Below, piece after piece: positions 1 to 8,769 of a stretch of 64,000 nt of DNA (position 1 is the stretch's first letter; each line of letters begins with the position of its first letter). The notes beneath the pieces were generated by a model that worked only from the letters and a program-made list of their open reading frames with translations, ran no database searches and was not told the DNA's origin. The stretch is from the NCBI RefSeq assembly GCF_004745825.1, contig NZ_SRLA01000006.1, positions 280,220 to 344,219 of the forward strand, read 5' to 3'. The DNA is from Hymenobacter fodinae. GTDB lineage: Bacteria; Bacteroidota; Bacteroidia; Cytophagales; Hymenobacteraceae. The position numbers were made by a program, and so were the translations under genes.

Positions 1-125
1 CTAGAGGTGTCCTCTTCAGCCCCGGATAGGATAGGCACTTGCTCTCCGGGGGTTGGTTGAGCAGGGGAGGTATTTTCCGAAGGATCCTCGACTGGGCCGG
101 GAGAAGAAGGGGGTGGGACAGACAT
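1..125 (-). CDS. N-terminal fragment of an unrecognised Pro/Ser/Glu-rich protein
   Basis: An open frame starts at an ATG whose complement is at 123-125 and runs off the left edge, giving 41 visible codons. The visible residues are mostly Pro, Ser, Glu and Gly (start MSVPPPSSPGPVEDPS), so this is a low-complexity, probably disordered N-terminus. There is no signal peptide or domain. It lies downstream of the FKBP isomerase gene in the same direction, with a hairpin between them. Function cannot be told from this piece. Confidence 0.55.
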   Translation of the reverse strand, partial: MSVPPPSSPGPVEDPSENTSPAQPTPGEQVPILSGAEEDTS

Positions 126-133
126 ACGAAAAG

Positions 134-193
134 AAGCCCCGCTGCCCGGCAACGTCAGCCTCAGAAGGGCGACTATACCAGATAGCGGGGCTT
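134..193 (-). terminator. Hairpin downstream of the FKBP gene
   Basis: The 10-base arms AAGCCCCGCT (134-143) and AGCGGGGCTT (184-193) are perfectly complementary, with a 40-base loop. The element begins 15 bases after the isomerase stop codon and ends just before the next minus-strand start at 125. It could be a terminator or a 5' leader hairpin of the downstream gene. The U-tract is poor. Confidence 0.4.
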
Positions 194-207
194 TAAGTAA
201 GGGTAGC

Positions 208-834
208 TTAGTTGTTGACTTTCAGCAACTCAACGTCGAAGATAAGAGCCGTGTCAGGTCCAATGTCGCGACCAGCACCCCGGCGTCCGTAGGCCAGGTC
301 CGAGGGAATGTAGAGGCGCCACTTAGAGCCTTCGGGCATCAGCTGGAGGGCTTCTGTCCAGCCGGCAATTACTTGGTTTACACCAAACGTAGCGGGCTGA
401 CCGCGCTGGTACGAGCTGTCGAACACGTTACCATTGATGAGCGTGCCGTGGTAGTGCGTGGTTACCGACGAGCTAGGGCCGGGCTTCTTGCCAGTACCTT
501 CCGTCAGGACTTCGTACTGTAGGCCACTAGGCAGCGTCTGCACACCCGGTTTGTTCTTGTTTTCGGCGAGGAATGCTTCGCCTTCGGCTTTGTTGTTCAT
601 GGAGTTGGAGTCTTGAGATTCATCTTCCTGGCCAATGCCCATTTGCTCCTGCAACTGCTGCATGGCAGTTTGCATTTGCTCGGGGGTGAGGCGGCTAGGC
701 TCGCCACCAAGAGCTTCTTTCATGCTCTGGGCAAACGTATCAACATCAATGTCGAGCCCTTGTTGCGCGAAGTTGCGGGCCATGTCGCGCCCAATGATGT
801 AGCTGATCTGCTCTTTCAGGCTGGTCAGGTTCAT
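208..834 (-). CDS. FKBP-type peptidyl-prolyl cis-trans isomerase
   Basis: This is a protein of 208 residues that would catalyse cis-trans isomerisation of prolyl bonds during folding. A helical N-terminal part of about 75 residues (MNLTSLKEQISYIIG) resembles the dimerisation region of Mip/FkpA-type FKBPs. A charged linker follows, then a C-terminal FKBP domain (about residues 100-208) with the hallmarks GLQYEVLTEGTGKKPG, VFDSSYQRG, VIAGWTEAL and IPSDLAYGRRGAG. The frame stays open upstream to a TTG at 990, but that extension is low-complexity. The ATG at 834 gives the normal start of the family. No signal peptide is visible from this start, so it is either cytoplasmic or the start is further upstream. 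Confidence 0.88.
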   Translation of the reverse strand: MNLTSLKEQISYIIGRDMARNFAQQGLDIDVDTFAQSMKEALGGEPSRLTPEQMQTAMQQLQEQMGIGQEDESQDSNSMNNKAEGEAFLAENKNKPGVQTLPSGLQYEVLTEGTGKKPGPSSSVTTHYHGTLINGNVFDSSYQRGQPATFGVNQVIAGWTEALQLMPEGSKWRLYIPSDLAYGRRGAGRDIGPDTALIFDVELLKVNN

Positions 835-1170
835 AAACCATGTACTATGCCACGCGGTAGGCAACCCAGGCGCCACGTGGCCCGAGCCTGCCGCACCGGC
901 AGCGGTGAGAGATACCGGCATCCCGCGCGGGCTGCCGAACTGTGAAGTACAGGAAACTACCGGGAATGGATGCGGTTTTTTTGAGGCCAAGCGGCTAACC
1001 TCCTGAGGCTGAAACCCGGATTATTCCTTCAGCTTGCCGTAATCGGGCAAAAACTGCCGAACAGGGGCTCTGATAGCCAAAAAACTATACCCTCCGCGAG
1101 GGCTGAAAGCGCTGTCGGCTCTCTAGTAGAAGGCTGGCAACCGCGCTTGCGGAAGGGCCTAAACGCAACG

Positions 1171-1194
1171 AACTCCGCCGGGAGGGGCGGAGTT
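1171..1194 (-). terminator. Stem-loop after the 45-residue gene
   Basis: Arms AACTCCGCC (1171-1179) and GGCGGAGTT (1186-1194) form a perfect 9-bp stem with a 6-base loop, 27 bases downstream of the stop codon of the small minus-strand gene at 1222-1359. Only a weak T-rich stretch follows. The rest of 835-1170 shows nothing recognisable. Confidence 0.45.
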
Positions 1195-1221
1195 CAAATA
1201 TTACCTGGAAGAAGACACCAC

Positions 1222-1359
1222 TTAGCAGAAGTGCAGCTCTTCCTCGTCGCGTAGGTCAAAAAATAGATTCATGTCGCGTACCTGAGCAGCCAGATAGCGC
1301 AATGACCCTAGGCCTCCCAGAACAAGTAGAGAAGAAACGGCAGCAGTGCTCTTTTTCAT
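1222..1359 (-). CDS. Small unrecognised protein, 45 residues
   Basis: An ATG (complement of 1357-1359) opens 45 codons ending in TAA. The product starts MKKSTAAVSSLLVLGG, a lysine-led hydrophobic segment that looks like a small transmembrane or signal-like helix, and ends in an acidic tail (LRDEEELHFC). The gene is supported by an exact Bacteroidota promoter element (TATCTTTG) 40 bases upstream and by a stem-loop after the stop. It is divergent from the ClC channel gene. The family is not recognised. Codon-level evidence is limited by its length. Confidence 0.5.
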   Translation of the reverse strand: MKKSTAAVSSLLVLGGLGSLRYLAAQVRDMNLFFDLRDEEELHFC

Positions 1360-1399
1360 TGTGCGTTTGGTATGTTAATGTAATTCAGATTATTGACTG

Positions 1400-1407
1400 C
1401 AAAGATA
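1400..1407 (-). promoter_or_regulatory. Promoter -7 element TATCTTTG
   Basis: On the minus strand the octamer TATCTTTG matches the Bacteroidota -7 consensus TAnnTTTG exactly. It lies 41 bases upstream of the small gene's ATG. The -33 box is weak (TTTC at a spacing of about 19). Confidence 0.5.
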
Positions 1408-1641
1408 CAGCGCAAAAGTTAAGAAAGTGTTATGCAAGCATCATTTATTTATGAGAACTGCTCAACAATTCTTTAGCTGATCGAGCTTCTCGCATGAGTT
1501 AGCAACCGCTAGTAAACGAAGCATGTGGCTAAAGGTTGCGAAGGGTAGCAGAGATTGAGTTATCGGCATTGTATGCTAAGGGGTTAAAGTTGGTAATCAC
1601 TTGATGGAGCCCATCGCTGAGCAGTGGCCTAGTGGGGCCTA

Positions 1642-1674
1642 TTTGTGGTACTAGGGCCATTGCTTCTATATTTG
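1642..1674 (+). promoter_or_regulatory. Promoter of the ClC channel gene
   Basis: TTTG at 1642-1645 and TATATTTG at 1667-1674 are separated by 21 bases, matching the Bacteroidota -33/-7 pattern (TTTG, then TAnnTTTG). Transcription would start near 1681. That makes the GTG at 1632 unusable as a start and supports the ATG at 1797. Confidence 0.55.
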
Positions 1675-1796
1675 CTTTTGCATACGGTGATGGATTTCCA
1701 CCGCGAACCGCCAGCCGCTTCGGCGCTGCGCTGATGATTCCTACTGAACGGCGGCCCACACAGGGCTGCTGCTTGCTTCATCGTATAGTTCGCCTT

Positions 1797-3092
1797 ATGC
1801 CACTCCGCCCTGCCTCTACTTCCTTCTGGTTTTCGAATCTGCGCGCCCTTAACCTACCGGCCACCCTGTATTTTGTGGGACGCTGGCTGGTGCTCAGCCT
1901 GCTGGTAGGAGCGTTGGCTGGTTCGGCGTCGGCCTTATTTCTGGTTTCCCTGGATTGGGTGACAAACTACCGGGAGCTGCACGAATGGATCATTGTCCTG
2001 CTGCCGCTTGCCGGGCTGGTGGTTGGGCTGGCCTACCACTATTTTGGGGATAGGGTAGTACGCGGCAACAACCTGGTGCTGGACGAAATACATGCACCCC
2101 GCCTGCATATTCCGTTGCGGCTGGTGCCCTTGGTACTGGGCGGCACCCTTATCACCCACCTGTTTGGAGGCTCGGCGGGCCGCGAGGGTACCGCCGTACA
2201 AATGGGCGGGGCCCTGGCCGATCAGCTTACCCGGCTCTTCAGACTGCGCCCCCGCGACCGGCGTCTACTGCTGATTGCGGGCATGAGTGCCGGCTTCGCT
2301 TCCGTATTTGGCACGCCGCTGGCCGGGGCCGTGTTTGGCTTGGAAGTGTTCTTGCTAGGTACCATTCGCTACGATGCCGTACTACCTGCCTTCCTGGCCG
2401 CCGTCAGCGCCGACGTGGTAACGCGGGCCTGGGGCGTAGGCCACACCCACTATCCACAGCTGGCCGCGCTGCCGCTTACGCCCCTAGGATTAGGCTGCAC
2501 GTTGCTGGCGGGAGCATTGTTTGGGCTGACGGCTCGCAGCTTCGCCACCCTTACCCACTGGATTAGCCAGCAGTTTGCGCGGGTGGACTACGCGCCGTTG
2601 CGGCCCGTGCTGGGCGGTGCGCTAGTGGTAGCGGCCATGTGGGCCCTGGGCACCACCCGCTACAGTGGCCTAGGCGTGCCCGTCATTGTCGAGGCCTGCC
2701 AGGTGCCATTGCCGCCCACCGATTTTATTCTCAAGCTGGTGTTGACGGCCCTCACCCTGGGGTGTGGTTTTAAGGGGGGCGAGGTAACTCCGCTATTTTT
2801 CATCGGCGCCACACTGGGTAGTGCGTTATCGGGGGTATTACCGCTGCCGGTGGCCCTGCTGGCAGCTATGGGATTTGTGGCCGTGTTTGCGGGAGCGGCC
2901 AATACGCCCCTGGCCTGCATGCTCATGGGCCTGGAGCTGTTTGGCCTGCAAGGGGGAGTATATCTGGCCCTAGCCTGCGTGGTGGCCTACCTGTTTTCCG
3001 GTCATCGGGGGATCTACTCGGCGCAGATAATTGGGCAGCCCAAGCACCTGCGTCTGGGCCGCGACCAGGGAAAGCGCCTCGGTGAACTATAG
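1797..3092 (+). CDS. ClC-family chloride channel or chloride/proton antiporter
   Basis: This is an integral membrane protein of 431 residues with about ten hydrophobic segments. ClC proteins move chloride, sometimes fluoride or nitrate, across the inner membrane. The motif GSAGREGTAVQMGG near residue 125 matches the GREGP anion-pathway loop and keeps the gating glutamate. GFASVFGTPLAGAVFGLEV and GGEVTPLFFIGATLGS match later conserved helices. There are no C-terminal CBS domains, as in short bacterial members. The longer frame back to 1632 lies inside the promoter, so the ATG at 1797 was chosen. Whether it is a channel or an exchanger cannot be told without aligning the second, proton-pathway glutamate. 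Confidence 0.9.
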   Translation: MPLRPASTSFWFSNLRALNLPATLYFVGRWLVLSLLVGALAGSASALFLVSLDWVTNYRELHEWIIVLLPLAGLVVGLAYHYFGDRVVRGNNLVLDEIHAPRLHIPLRLVPLVLGGTLITHLFGGSAGREGTAVQMGGALADQLTRLFRLRPRDRRLLLIAGMSAGFASVFGTPLAGAVFGLEVFLLGTIRYDAVLPAFLAAVSADVVTRAWGVGHTHYPQLAALPLTPLGLGCTLLAGALFGLTARSFATLTHWISQQFARVDYAPLRPVLGGALVVAAMWALGTTRYSGLGVPVIVEACQVPLPPTDFILKLVLTALTLGCGFKGGEVTPLFFIGATLGSALSGVLPLPVALLAAMGFVAVFAGAANTPLACMLMGLELFGLQGGVYLALACVVAYLFSGHRGIYSAQIIGQPKHLRLGRDQGKRLGEL

Positions 3093-3269
3093 AAACCCTA
3101 GGTAGGAAAGTGAGCTGTTTGGCTAGGCCACTCTATGCGGCAAGAATGCCTGTGCGGGCACCAGTCGGAATTCTATAATGTTTCTCCAGAATCCCGTACG
3201 GCCAACTGTCTCGGTTGGCTGTTGATTTGTGCAGTGGGAAGGCACATCCTTTCCGCTTGAGGCCTAGAT

Positions 3270-5774
3270 ATGAATCAGCAAGATGTAGTGTGCGGCATGA
3301 TGGTTGACGCGTCTTCGGCCGCGCATCGTTCGCACTTCAACGATAAAGAATATGTGTTTTGCTCCGCGAACTGCCAGCATAAGTTCGAGGCAGATCCAAC
3401 GCAGTATCTGGAAGCTGAGCTCGTGACAACTGGTGGCACTGTCGCAGCGCGGCTAGGCCAGTCAGGCGTAGCGGCGGCAGTGCTGCCTCCGGTGGTGCCT
3501 GTCCCGGTTGCCACCGCCCTGGCTACTCTGGATATTGAGGGCATGACCTGCGCCTCGTGCGCGTCCTTCGTGGAAAAGTCTTTGTCGCGCACGCCCGGCG
3601 TGCACAAGGCGCTGGTGAACTACGCCACGGAGCGGGCTACGGTAGAGTACCTGCCTGGCCAGGCCACCCCCGAAACGTTGCGGGAAGCCGTGGTGAAAGC
3701 AGGCTACGGCGTGGCGGCCCCCGCCGCACCCGACACCAGCGCCGCTGACCGTCAGGCCGAACTCGATCAACAGAAGGCCCTGGCCTACCAGAAGCTCAAG
3801 CGCCGCCTATGGGTGGCCGTGGGGTTGGCAGCCGTCGTGATGCTGCTTTCCATGGTGATGCTCTGGCCCGCCTTGTCTGCCCGCATCAATATGCAGGCAC
3901 TCAACTATGTGTTACTGGGTCTCACGCTGCCCGTGCTGCTCTACAGCGGCCGGGAGTTTTATACCTCGGCCTGGAATGCCTTCCGGCACCGGGCGGCCAA
4001 TATGGATACCCTAATTGCGGTAGGCACTGGGGCTGCTTTTCTCTACAGCCTAGCCGCTACCGTAGCGCCGCATCTCTTTATGCAGCACGGCCTCATGCCG
4101 GAGGTGTATTATGATACCACTGCCACCATCATTGCCCTTATTCTGATGGGCAAAGTGCTGGAGCTACGGGCCAAAACTCAAACCTCAGCGGCTATTAAGT
4201 CGCTGATGGGCCTGCAGGCTAAAACGGCCCGCGTGGTACATGGCGAACAGGAAATTGACCTGCCCATTGAGCAGGTGCGGCCCGGCGATGTGGTGGTAGT
4301 ACGGCCCGGCGAGAAGGTAGCCACGGATGGAATAGTGGTGCTAGGCCACTCCGCCGTTGATGAAGCCATGCTTACGGGCGAAAGCCTACCGGTGGCAAAG
4401 AACGTGGGGGACCCCGTTTACGGGGCTACACTTAACAAAACCGGCTCCTTCCGCTTCCGCGTAACCAAAGTTGGCGCCGAAACCATGCTCTCCCAGATCG
4501 TAAAGCTGGTGGAAGATGCCCAGGGCAGCCGCGCGCCCATTCAGCGCCTCGCCGATAAGGTCAGCGCCGTTTTTGTGCCTACGGTGGTGTGCATTGCCAT
4601 TCTTACCTTCGTGCTGTGGTTTGACCTGGCCCCGGAGGCCACCCGGTTTCCACTGGCGCTGGTCAACTTTGTGGCCGTCTTGATCATTGCATGTCCGTGT
4701 GCGCTTGGCCTAGCTACGCCCACCGCCATCATGGTCAGCACGGGCAAGGGCGCCGAAAACGGGGTGCTTATCCGCAACGCCGAAGCGCTGGAGAAAGCCC
4801 ATCAGGTCACTACTATTCTCCTTGATAAAACCGGCACCATTACGCGAGGAGAGCCGACAGTCACGGATTTTATCGTTGCCCCGGGCCAAACACCCAGCCA
4901 GGTGTTGCAAACGGTGGCAGCCGTAGAGCGCCAGTCGGAGCACCCCTTGGCGGAGGCCGTGGTGCGCTACGCCGAAGCTCACCAGGTGCCCAGTGTGCCG
5001 GCGCAGGAGTTTAGGGCGGTAGAGGGCCGCGGGGCTAGCGCCCTCGTTGCCGGCGAGCGGGTGCTCATTGGCAATCAACGGTTGCTCACGGAAGCCAGCG
5101 TGGAGCTGCCGGCGCAGCTAACAGAGCAGGCCAGTGAGCTGCTAGGCCAGGCCAAAACGGTATTGTTCGTTGTCATCGGTGGGCAAGGCGTGGCCCTGAT
5201 TGGGGTGGCTGACACGGTCCGGGATACCTCTGCCGCGGCCATTCGGCGCCTGCAGGCTATGGGGTTGGAAGTAGTGATGATGACCGGCGACAACCCTCAG
5301 ACAGCCGAAAAAATTGCTCAACAAGTTGGGATTAAGCGCTTCTTCGCCGAAGTGTTGCCCCAAGATAAAGCCGGCAAAGTGCAGGAGCTCCAGACCGAAG
5401 GCCGGGTGGTAGCCATGGTCGGCGACGGCATCAACGATGCCCCGGCGCTGGCCCGGGCCGATATTGGGCTGGCCATGGGCGGCGGCACCGACGTGGCGAT
5501 GGAAGCCGCCGGCATCACCCTCATGCGCTCCGACCTGCAGGGTGTGGTCACCGCCATCGACCTCTCCAAGCAGACCATCCGGACCATCCGGCAAAATCTG
5601 TTTTTTGCCTTTATCTACAACGTGCTGGGTATCCCCATTGCGGCCGGGGTGCTGTATCCGGTGCTGGGTATTTCTCTTTCGCCCATGCTGGCGGCCGGGG
5701 CCATGGCCCTAAGCTCGGTTTCTGTACTCACCAATTCTTTGCGGCTGCGCTCTTTCCGGGGTGCGGCGGCCTAG
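3270..5774 (+). CDS. copA: Copper-exporting P1B-type ATPase with N-terminal YHS domain
   Basis: An ATPase of 834 residues that would pump Cu(I) from the cytoplasm. An N-terminal YHS domain (about residues 3-50, VCGMMVD then FCSANC) precedes one heavy-metal-associated domain with the GMTCASC metal site (Cys94 and Cys97). The actuator loop has TGES. The membrane copper site is CPC at about 475-477. The phosphorylated aspartate is in DKTGT (about 519), followed by SEHPLAE and GDGINDAPALA. The helix motifs FIYNVLG and MALSSVSV are those of the Cu(I) subgroup. The cupredoxin gene follows 19 bases downstream in the same direction and probably forms one unit. It is full length with no sign of damage. 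Confidence 0.94.
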   Translation: MNQQDVVCGMMVDASSAAHRSHFNDKEYVFCSANCQHKFEADPTQYLEAELVTTGGTVAARLGQSGVAAAVLPPVVPVPVATALATLDIEGMTCASCASFVEKSLSRTPGVHKALVNYATERATVEYLPGQATPETLREAVVKAGYGVAAPAAPDTSAADRQAELDQQKALAYQKLKRRLWVAVGLAAVVMLLSMVMLWPALSARINMQALNYVLLGLTLPVLLYSGREFYTSAWNAFRHRAANMDTLIAVGTGAAFLYSLAATVAPHLFMQHGLMPEVYYDTTATIIALILMGKVLELRAKTQTSAAIKSLMGLQAKTARVVHGEQEIDLPIEQVRPGDVVVVRPGEKVATDGIVVLGHSAVDEAMLTGESLPVAKNVGDPVYGATLNKTGSFRFRVTKVGAETMLSQIVKLVEDAQGSRAPIQRLADKVSAVFVPTVVCIAILTFVLWFDLAPEATRFPLALVNFVAVLIIACPCALGLATPTAIMVSTGKGAENGVLIRNAEALEKAHQVTTILLDKTGTITRGEPTVTDFIVAPGQTPSQVLQTVAAVERQSEHPLAEAVVRYAEAHQVPSVPAQEFRAVEGRGASALVAGERVLIGNQRLLTEASVELPAQLTEQASELLGQAKTVLFVVIGGQGVALIGVADTVRDTSAAAIRRLQAMGLEVVMMTGDNPQTAEKIAQQVGIKRFFAEVLPQDKAGKVQELQTEGRVVAMVGDGINDAPALARADIGLAMGGGTDVAMEAAGITLMRSDLQGVVTAIDLSKQTIRTIRQNLFFAFIYNVLGIPIAAGVLYPVLGISLSPMLAAGAMALSSVSVLTNSLRLRSFRGAAA

Positions 5775-5793
5775 GCCTCCTTTGCTACTTCTC

Positions 5794-6171
5794 ATGGATA
5801 CCTCTGAGCTTATCGTCACCCTCGTAGGCCTGGGCCTGATTGCCTTTGTGCTGTGGTACTTCTTTTTCTCAACTCACCAGACTGTTAGCGCAGTTTCGTC
5901 GGCCACCGGCGTGCAACAGGTTGATATAACGGTGCAGGGGGGCTACTCGCCTGCTGTAATTGAGGTGGAGAAAGGCAAGCCTGTGCAGTTGCACTTCCAT
6001 CGAAACGAGGAAGCCAGCTGCTCGGAAGAAGTGCTGTTCCCCGACTTTGGTATTCGGCGTGAGCTGCCCGCGTTCCAAACCACTCTGGTGGAGCTGCTGC
6101 CTCAGCAGGCCGGCCGGTTTGAGTTTACCTGCGGCATGGGGATGCTGCGCGGTAGCTTGGTGGTGAAATAG
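5794..6171 (+). CDS. Membrane-anchored cupredoxin-domain protein
   Basis: A protein of 125 residues with one N-terminal membrane helix (about residues 5-27, LIVTLVGLGLIAFVLWYFFF) and an outward-facing cupredoxin fold. Likely copper ligands are visible in LHFHRNEEASCSEE and in the C-terminal loop TCGMGML. Its position right after copA suggests it receives or buffers copper on the periplasmic face, which is inference from context. The frame is open 11 codons upstream inside copA, but the ATG at 5794 gives a normal start. It converges on the damaged DUF202 gene, 26 bases away. Confidence 0.82.
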   Translation: MDTSELIVTLVGLGLIAFVLWYFFFSTHQTVSAVSSATGVQQVDITVQGGYSPAVIEVEKGKPVQLHFHRNEEASCSEEVLFPDFGIRRELPAFQTTLVELLPQQAGRFEFTCGMGMLRGSLVVK

Positions 6172-6197
6172 CTAAGCCCACTTGCCTGTAGCGTCTG

Positions 6198-6535
6198 CTA
6201 GGCCTGTTCGTCAGCGGGCACGGAATAGGGCTTGGGAGCGTGGTGACCGTGCAGCACCCGTAAAATGGTTTGGCGCTTGCTGCGGATGCGTACCAGCCCA
6301 GCACCACCATCCCAAAGCCTACCGGCACCAGCAGCACACCTACCCACACGTACAAATACCCCCGGAAAAAGTTGATCAGGGAAAAGCCGGCCACTACCAA
6401 CGCAATACCCGTGCGAAGGTAGGCTAGGATGGTTCGTTCATTGGCCAGGCGGGTCCGCTCCAAGGCTAGCCGGTCGCTGATGCCGAGGGCCAAGTCAGGG
6501 GGCGCGGAGGGGGGAGTGCGGGGAGTTGATGCCAA
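6198..6535 (-). pseudogene. DUF202-family inner-membrane protein, frameshifted
   Basis: The first 80 codons encode a typical DUF202 protein: LALERTRLANERTILAYLRTG followed by hydrophobic helices, ending FGMVVLGW. After that the frame reads into unrelated sequence that overlaps the cupredoxin gene on the other strand. Adding one base near 6291-6293 restores a basic tail (WVRIRSKRQTILRVLHGHH) and a TAG stop at 6198-6200, giving 112 residues, the normal size for the family. So either the gene carries a one-base deletion or the sequence has an error. DUF202 proteins have no well-established function. Confidence 0.7.
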
Positions 6536-6684
6536 AACACGTATCGGTTAAGCGTGGCGTTACTGCCTTGAGCCAGGCAGCTAACTGATGCGGGGAGTAT
6601 CTGCGGTTGAGTTGCCCGCCTCAAGCTGCACCAAGCCAAGGGACTGAGCGTGCTGACGTGCAAAGTAGGTGGTTGCTGGCCGGT

Positions 6685-8385
6685 TTACTTCTGGTAGAAG
6701 TACTCCTGCGCTCTGGTGGAGTTGCCCAACTGTCGGTATTCGGCCTCCTGAGCCCGTAGCTCTACCCGCCGAATTTTGCCGCTGATGGTTTTGGGTAGCT
6801 CCGTCACGAACTCCAGAATACGCGGCATCTTATACGGAGCCAGCACCTCACGGCAATACTGAAACAAAGCGGTAGCTACCGCCTCGGAGGGCTGCGTCTC
6901 GGGGTGCAGCAGCACGAAAGCCTTTATCTCGTGGCCCTTTATGGGGTGGGGCGAGCCTACCACGGCCGCCTCTACTACAGCGGGGTGCTCCACCAGCGCA
7001 CTTTCTACCTCAAAGGGGCCCACCCGGTAATCAGAAGACTTAATGACGTCATCATCGCGGCCCACAAACCAGAGGTAACCATCGGGAGTGCGGTAGGCCT
7101 TGTCGCCGGTGTAGTACAGGCCGTGGCGGAATACACTGGCCCCTCGTTCCGGCTCCCCAAAATACTCCTTGAAGATGCCATTGGGCCGGCCAGGGTTCAT
7201 GCGCACTGCAATGTGGCCTTCTTCATAGTCAGCCAGCACTTGGCCTTGCTCGTCGGCAATTACTACCTCATACAGGAAGGAGGGCAGCCCCATGGAGCCT
7301 TGTTTGATCTCGCCGGTCGGCAGGTTGTACACCATGGCCGTGCTTTCCGTCTGGCCGTACCCGTCGCGAATGAGGAGGCCCGTGCCGCGCTGCCAGGCAT
7401 CAATCACCTCGGGGTTTAGAGGCTCCCCGGCACTCACGCACTCCCGAAAACTGAACTGGTACTGTGTCAAATCTTCCAGAATCAGCAGGCGTAGCACGGT
7501 GGGAGGGGCGCAGAAGGTGGTAACGCGCTGCTGTTCCAGTACTTTCAGCAGGGGCGGAGCCGCAAACTTGCCGCTCTGCCGGTATACCAGCAGGGTGGCG
7601 CCCACGCTCAGAGGGGCGAAGAAACTGCTCCAGGCAAACTTCGCCCAGCCTGCCTGCGAAATGTTGCAGTGCACATCCTCCGGCGTCAGCCCAATCCAGG
7701 CGGCAGTACTCAGGTGGCCTACGGGGTAGGAATAGTGGGTGTGAGTTACAATTTTGGGCATGCCGGTAGTACCCGACGTGAAAAACAGAAAGAGCGGGTC
7801 ATCGGCGCGGGTGGGGGCGGCTGGAGCTTCCGGCGCTTCCGTGGCGCAGGCCGAGCAGCTTACCCAACCTGGCCGCTCTGCTTCACCCACCAGCATCTTA
7901 AGCCGAATGCGTTGCCCGATCTGCTGCTCGGCCAAATCAATCTTCTCCGCATTCTCAGCATCAGCCAGTACCACAGCGGGCAGCAGGCGCTTAAAGCGGT
8001 AGGCAAGGTCCGGCACCGACATAATAGTGGCCGTGGGAATGAGCACCTGCCCGCCCTTAATACTGGCCAGGTAACTGAACCACAGTTCGGCCACCACGGG
8101 CACCATCAGCAGCACCGCGTCTCCGGGCTCCACTTGCTCACGGCGCCAATAGTTGAGCAGTTGGTTGGCCTGTTGGGCCAGGGCCTGGTAGCTAAATCGC
8201 TGCTCGGGACCATCGTCACTCACCAGCACCAGCGCCTCCTTCTCCGGATGTTCCGCCGCGTGCAGCCCCTCAAAAATCTCGACCGTCCAGTTAAAAAACT
8301 CGGGCTTCGGGATGGGGTGCGTGGCAAGCGCCGCGTAGGTGCGCGTGCGCGCAATGCGCTGGAAATCCTGGAAATAGCGTTTCAT
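6685..8385 (-). CDS. Acyl-CoA synthetase (AMP-forming), ACSM-like
   Basis: An ANL-superfamily ligase of 566 residues that activates a carboxylic acid with ATP and joins it to CoA. The nucleotide loop FTSGTTGMPK, the core motif DGYGQTES, the hinge region YYTGDKAYRTPDGYLWFVGRDDDVIKSSDYRVG and the C-terminal catalytic lysine in PKTISGKIRR are all present. Overall it resembles medium-chain acyl-CoA synthetases more than acetyl-CoA synthetase, and the substrate is not evident. The flanking genes are unrelated. The start codon is ATG and the gene is intact. Confidence 0.88.
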   Translation of the reverse strand: MKRYFQDFQRIARTRTYAALATHPIPKPEFFNWTVEIFEGLHAAEHPEKEALVLVSDDGPEQRFSYQALAQQANQLLNYWRREQVEPGDAVLLMVPVVAELWFSYLASIKGGQVLIPTATIMSVPDLAYRFKRLLPAVVLADAENAEKIDLAEQQIGQRIRLKMLVGEAERPGWVSCSACATEAPEAPAAPTRADDPLFLFFTSGTTGMPKIVTHTHYSYPVGHLSTAAWIGLTPEDVHCNISQAGWAKFAWSSFFAPLSVGATLLVYRQSGKFAAPPLLKVLEQQRVTTFCAPPTVLRLLILEDLTQYQFSFRECVSAGEPLNPEVIDAWQRGTGLLIRDGYGQTESTAMVYNLPTGEIKQGSMGLPSFLYEVVIADEQGQVLADYEEGHIAVRMNPGRPNGIFKEYFGEPERGASVFRHGLYYTGDKAYRTPDGYLWFVGRDDDVIKSSDYRVGPFEVESALVEHPAVVEAAVVGSPHPIKGHEIKAFVLLHPETQPSEAVATALFQYCREVLAPYKMPRILEFVTELPKTISGKIRRVELRAQEAEYRQLGNSTRAQEYFYQK

Positions 8386-8518
8386 GGGTGGGGCCGGGGG
8401 GTGAGGTCAGAACGCTAGTATAAGAAAGTGCCCGGAGACTAACCTCGCCATGCGCTAGGCCAGTCTCCGGGCAACTACACTACGTTTGGGCAAGCAAAGC
8501 TTTCTGACGGCTGGGCAT

Positions 8519-8746
8519 CTAGCCGCGCTGTTGCTCGGCGGTGTCGCCGGGCAAAGGGCCGTTGGGCTGCGGTGCAGACTCATCGGCGGCATCGAGGTCT
8601 TCTAGTTGTTCTAACTCTTCTATAATCTGGGCGGGGTTGAACAGGCCAGTAAGGGCAGCTAGCTCTTCCAAGGAAGGGGTACCGCTATTGGCTGATGGCT
8701 CCGGCTGCTCCGGTGATCCGGGGTAAGGGGGCTGAATGATGCTCAT
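8519..8746 (-). CDS. Small acidic unrecognised protein, 75 residues
   Basis: A short frame with an ATG start. The N-terminus is Pro/Ser-rich (MSIIQPPYPGSPEQPEP), the middle contains an acidic helix-like stretch (IIEELEQLEDLDAADES), and there is no membrane segment. It starts 24 bases after the stop of 8770-9039 and probably shares its transcript. No family is recognised. The strong compositional bias makes coding status less certain. Confidence 0.5.
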   Translation of the reverse strand: MSIIQPPYPGSPEQPEPSANSGTPSLEELAALTGLFNPAQIIEELEQLEDLDAADESAPQPNGPLPGDTAEQQRG

Positions 8747-8769
8747 ACCGCAGCATACGCAAAAGCAGC

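Noticed and set aside
835..990. N-terminal extension of the FKBP isomerase to a TTG at 990
   Set aside because: The 52 extra residues are low-complexity and unlike the family. The ATG at 834 gives the normal start.
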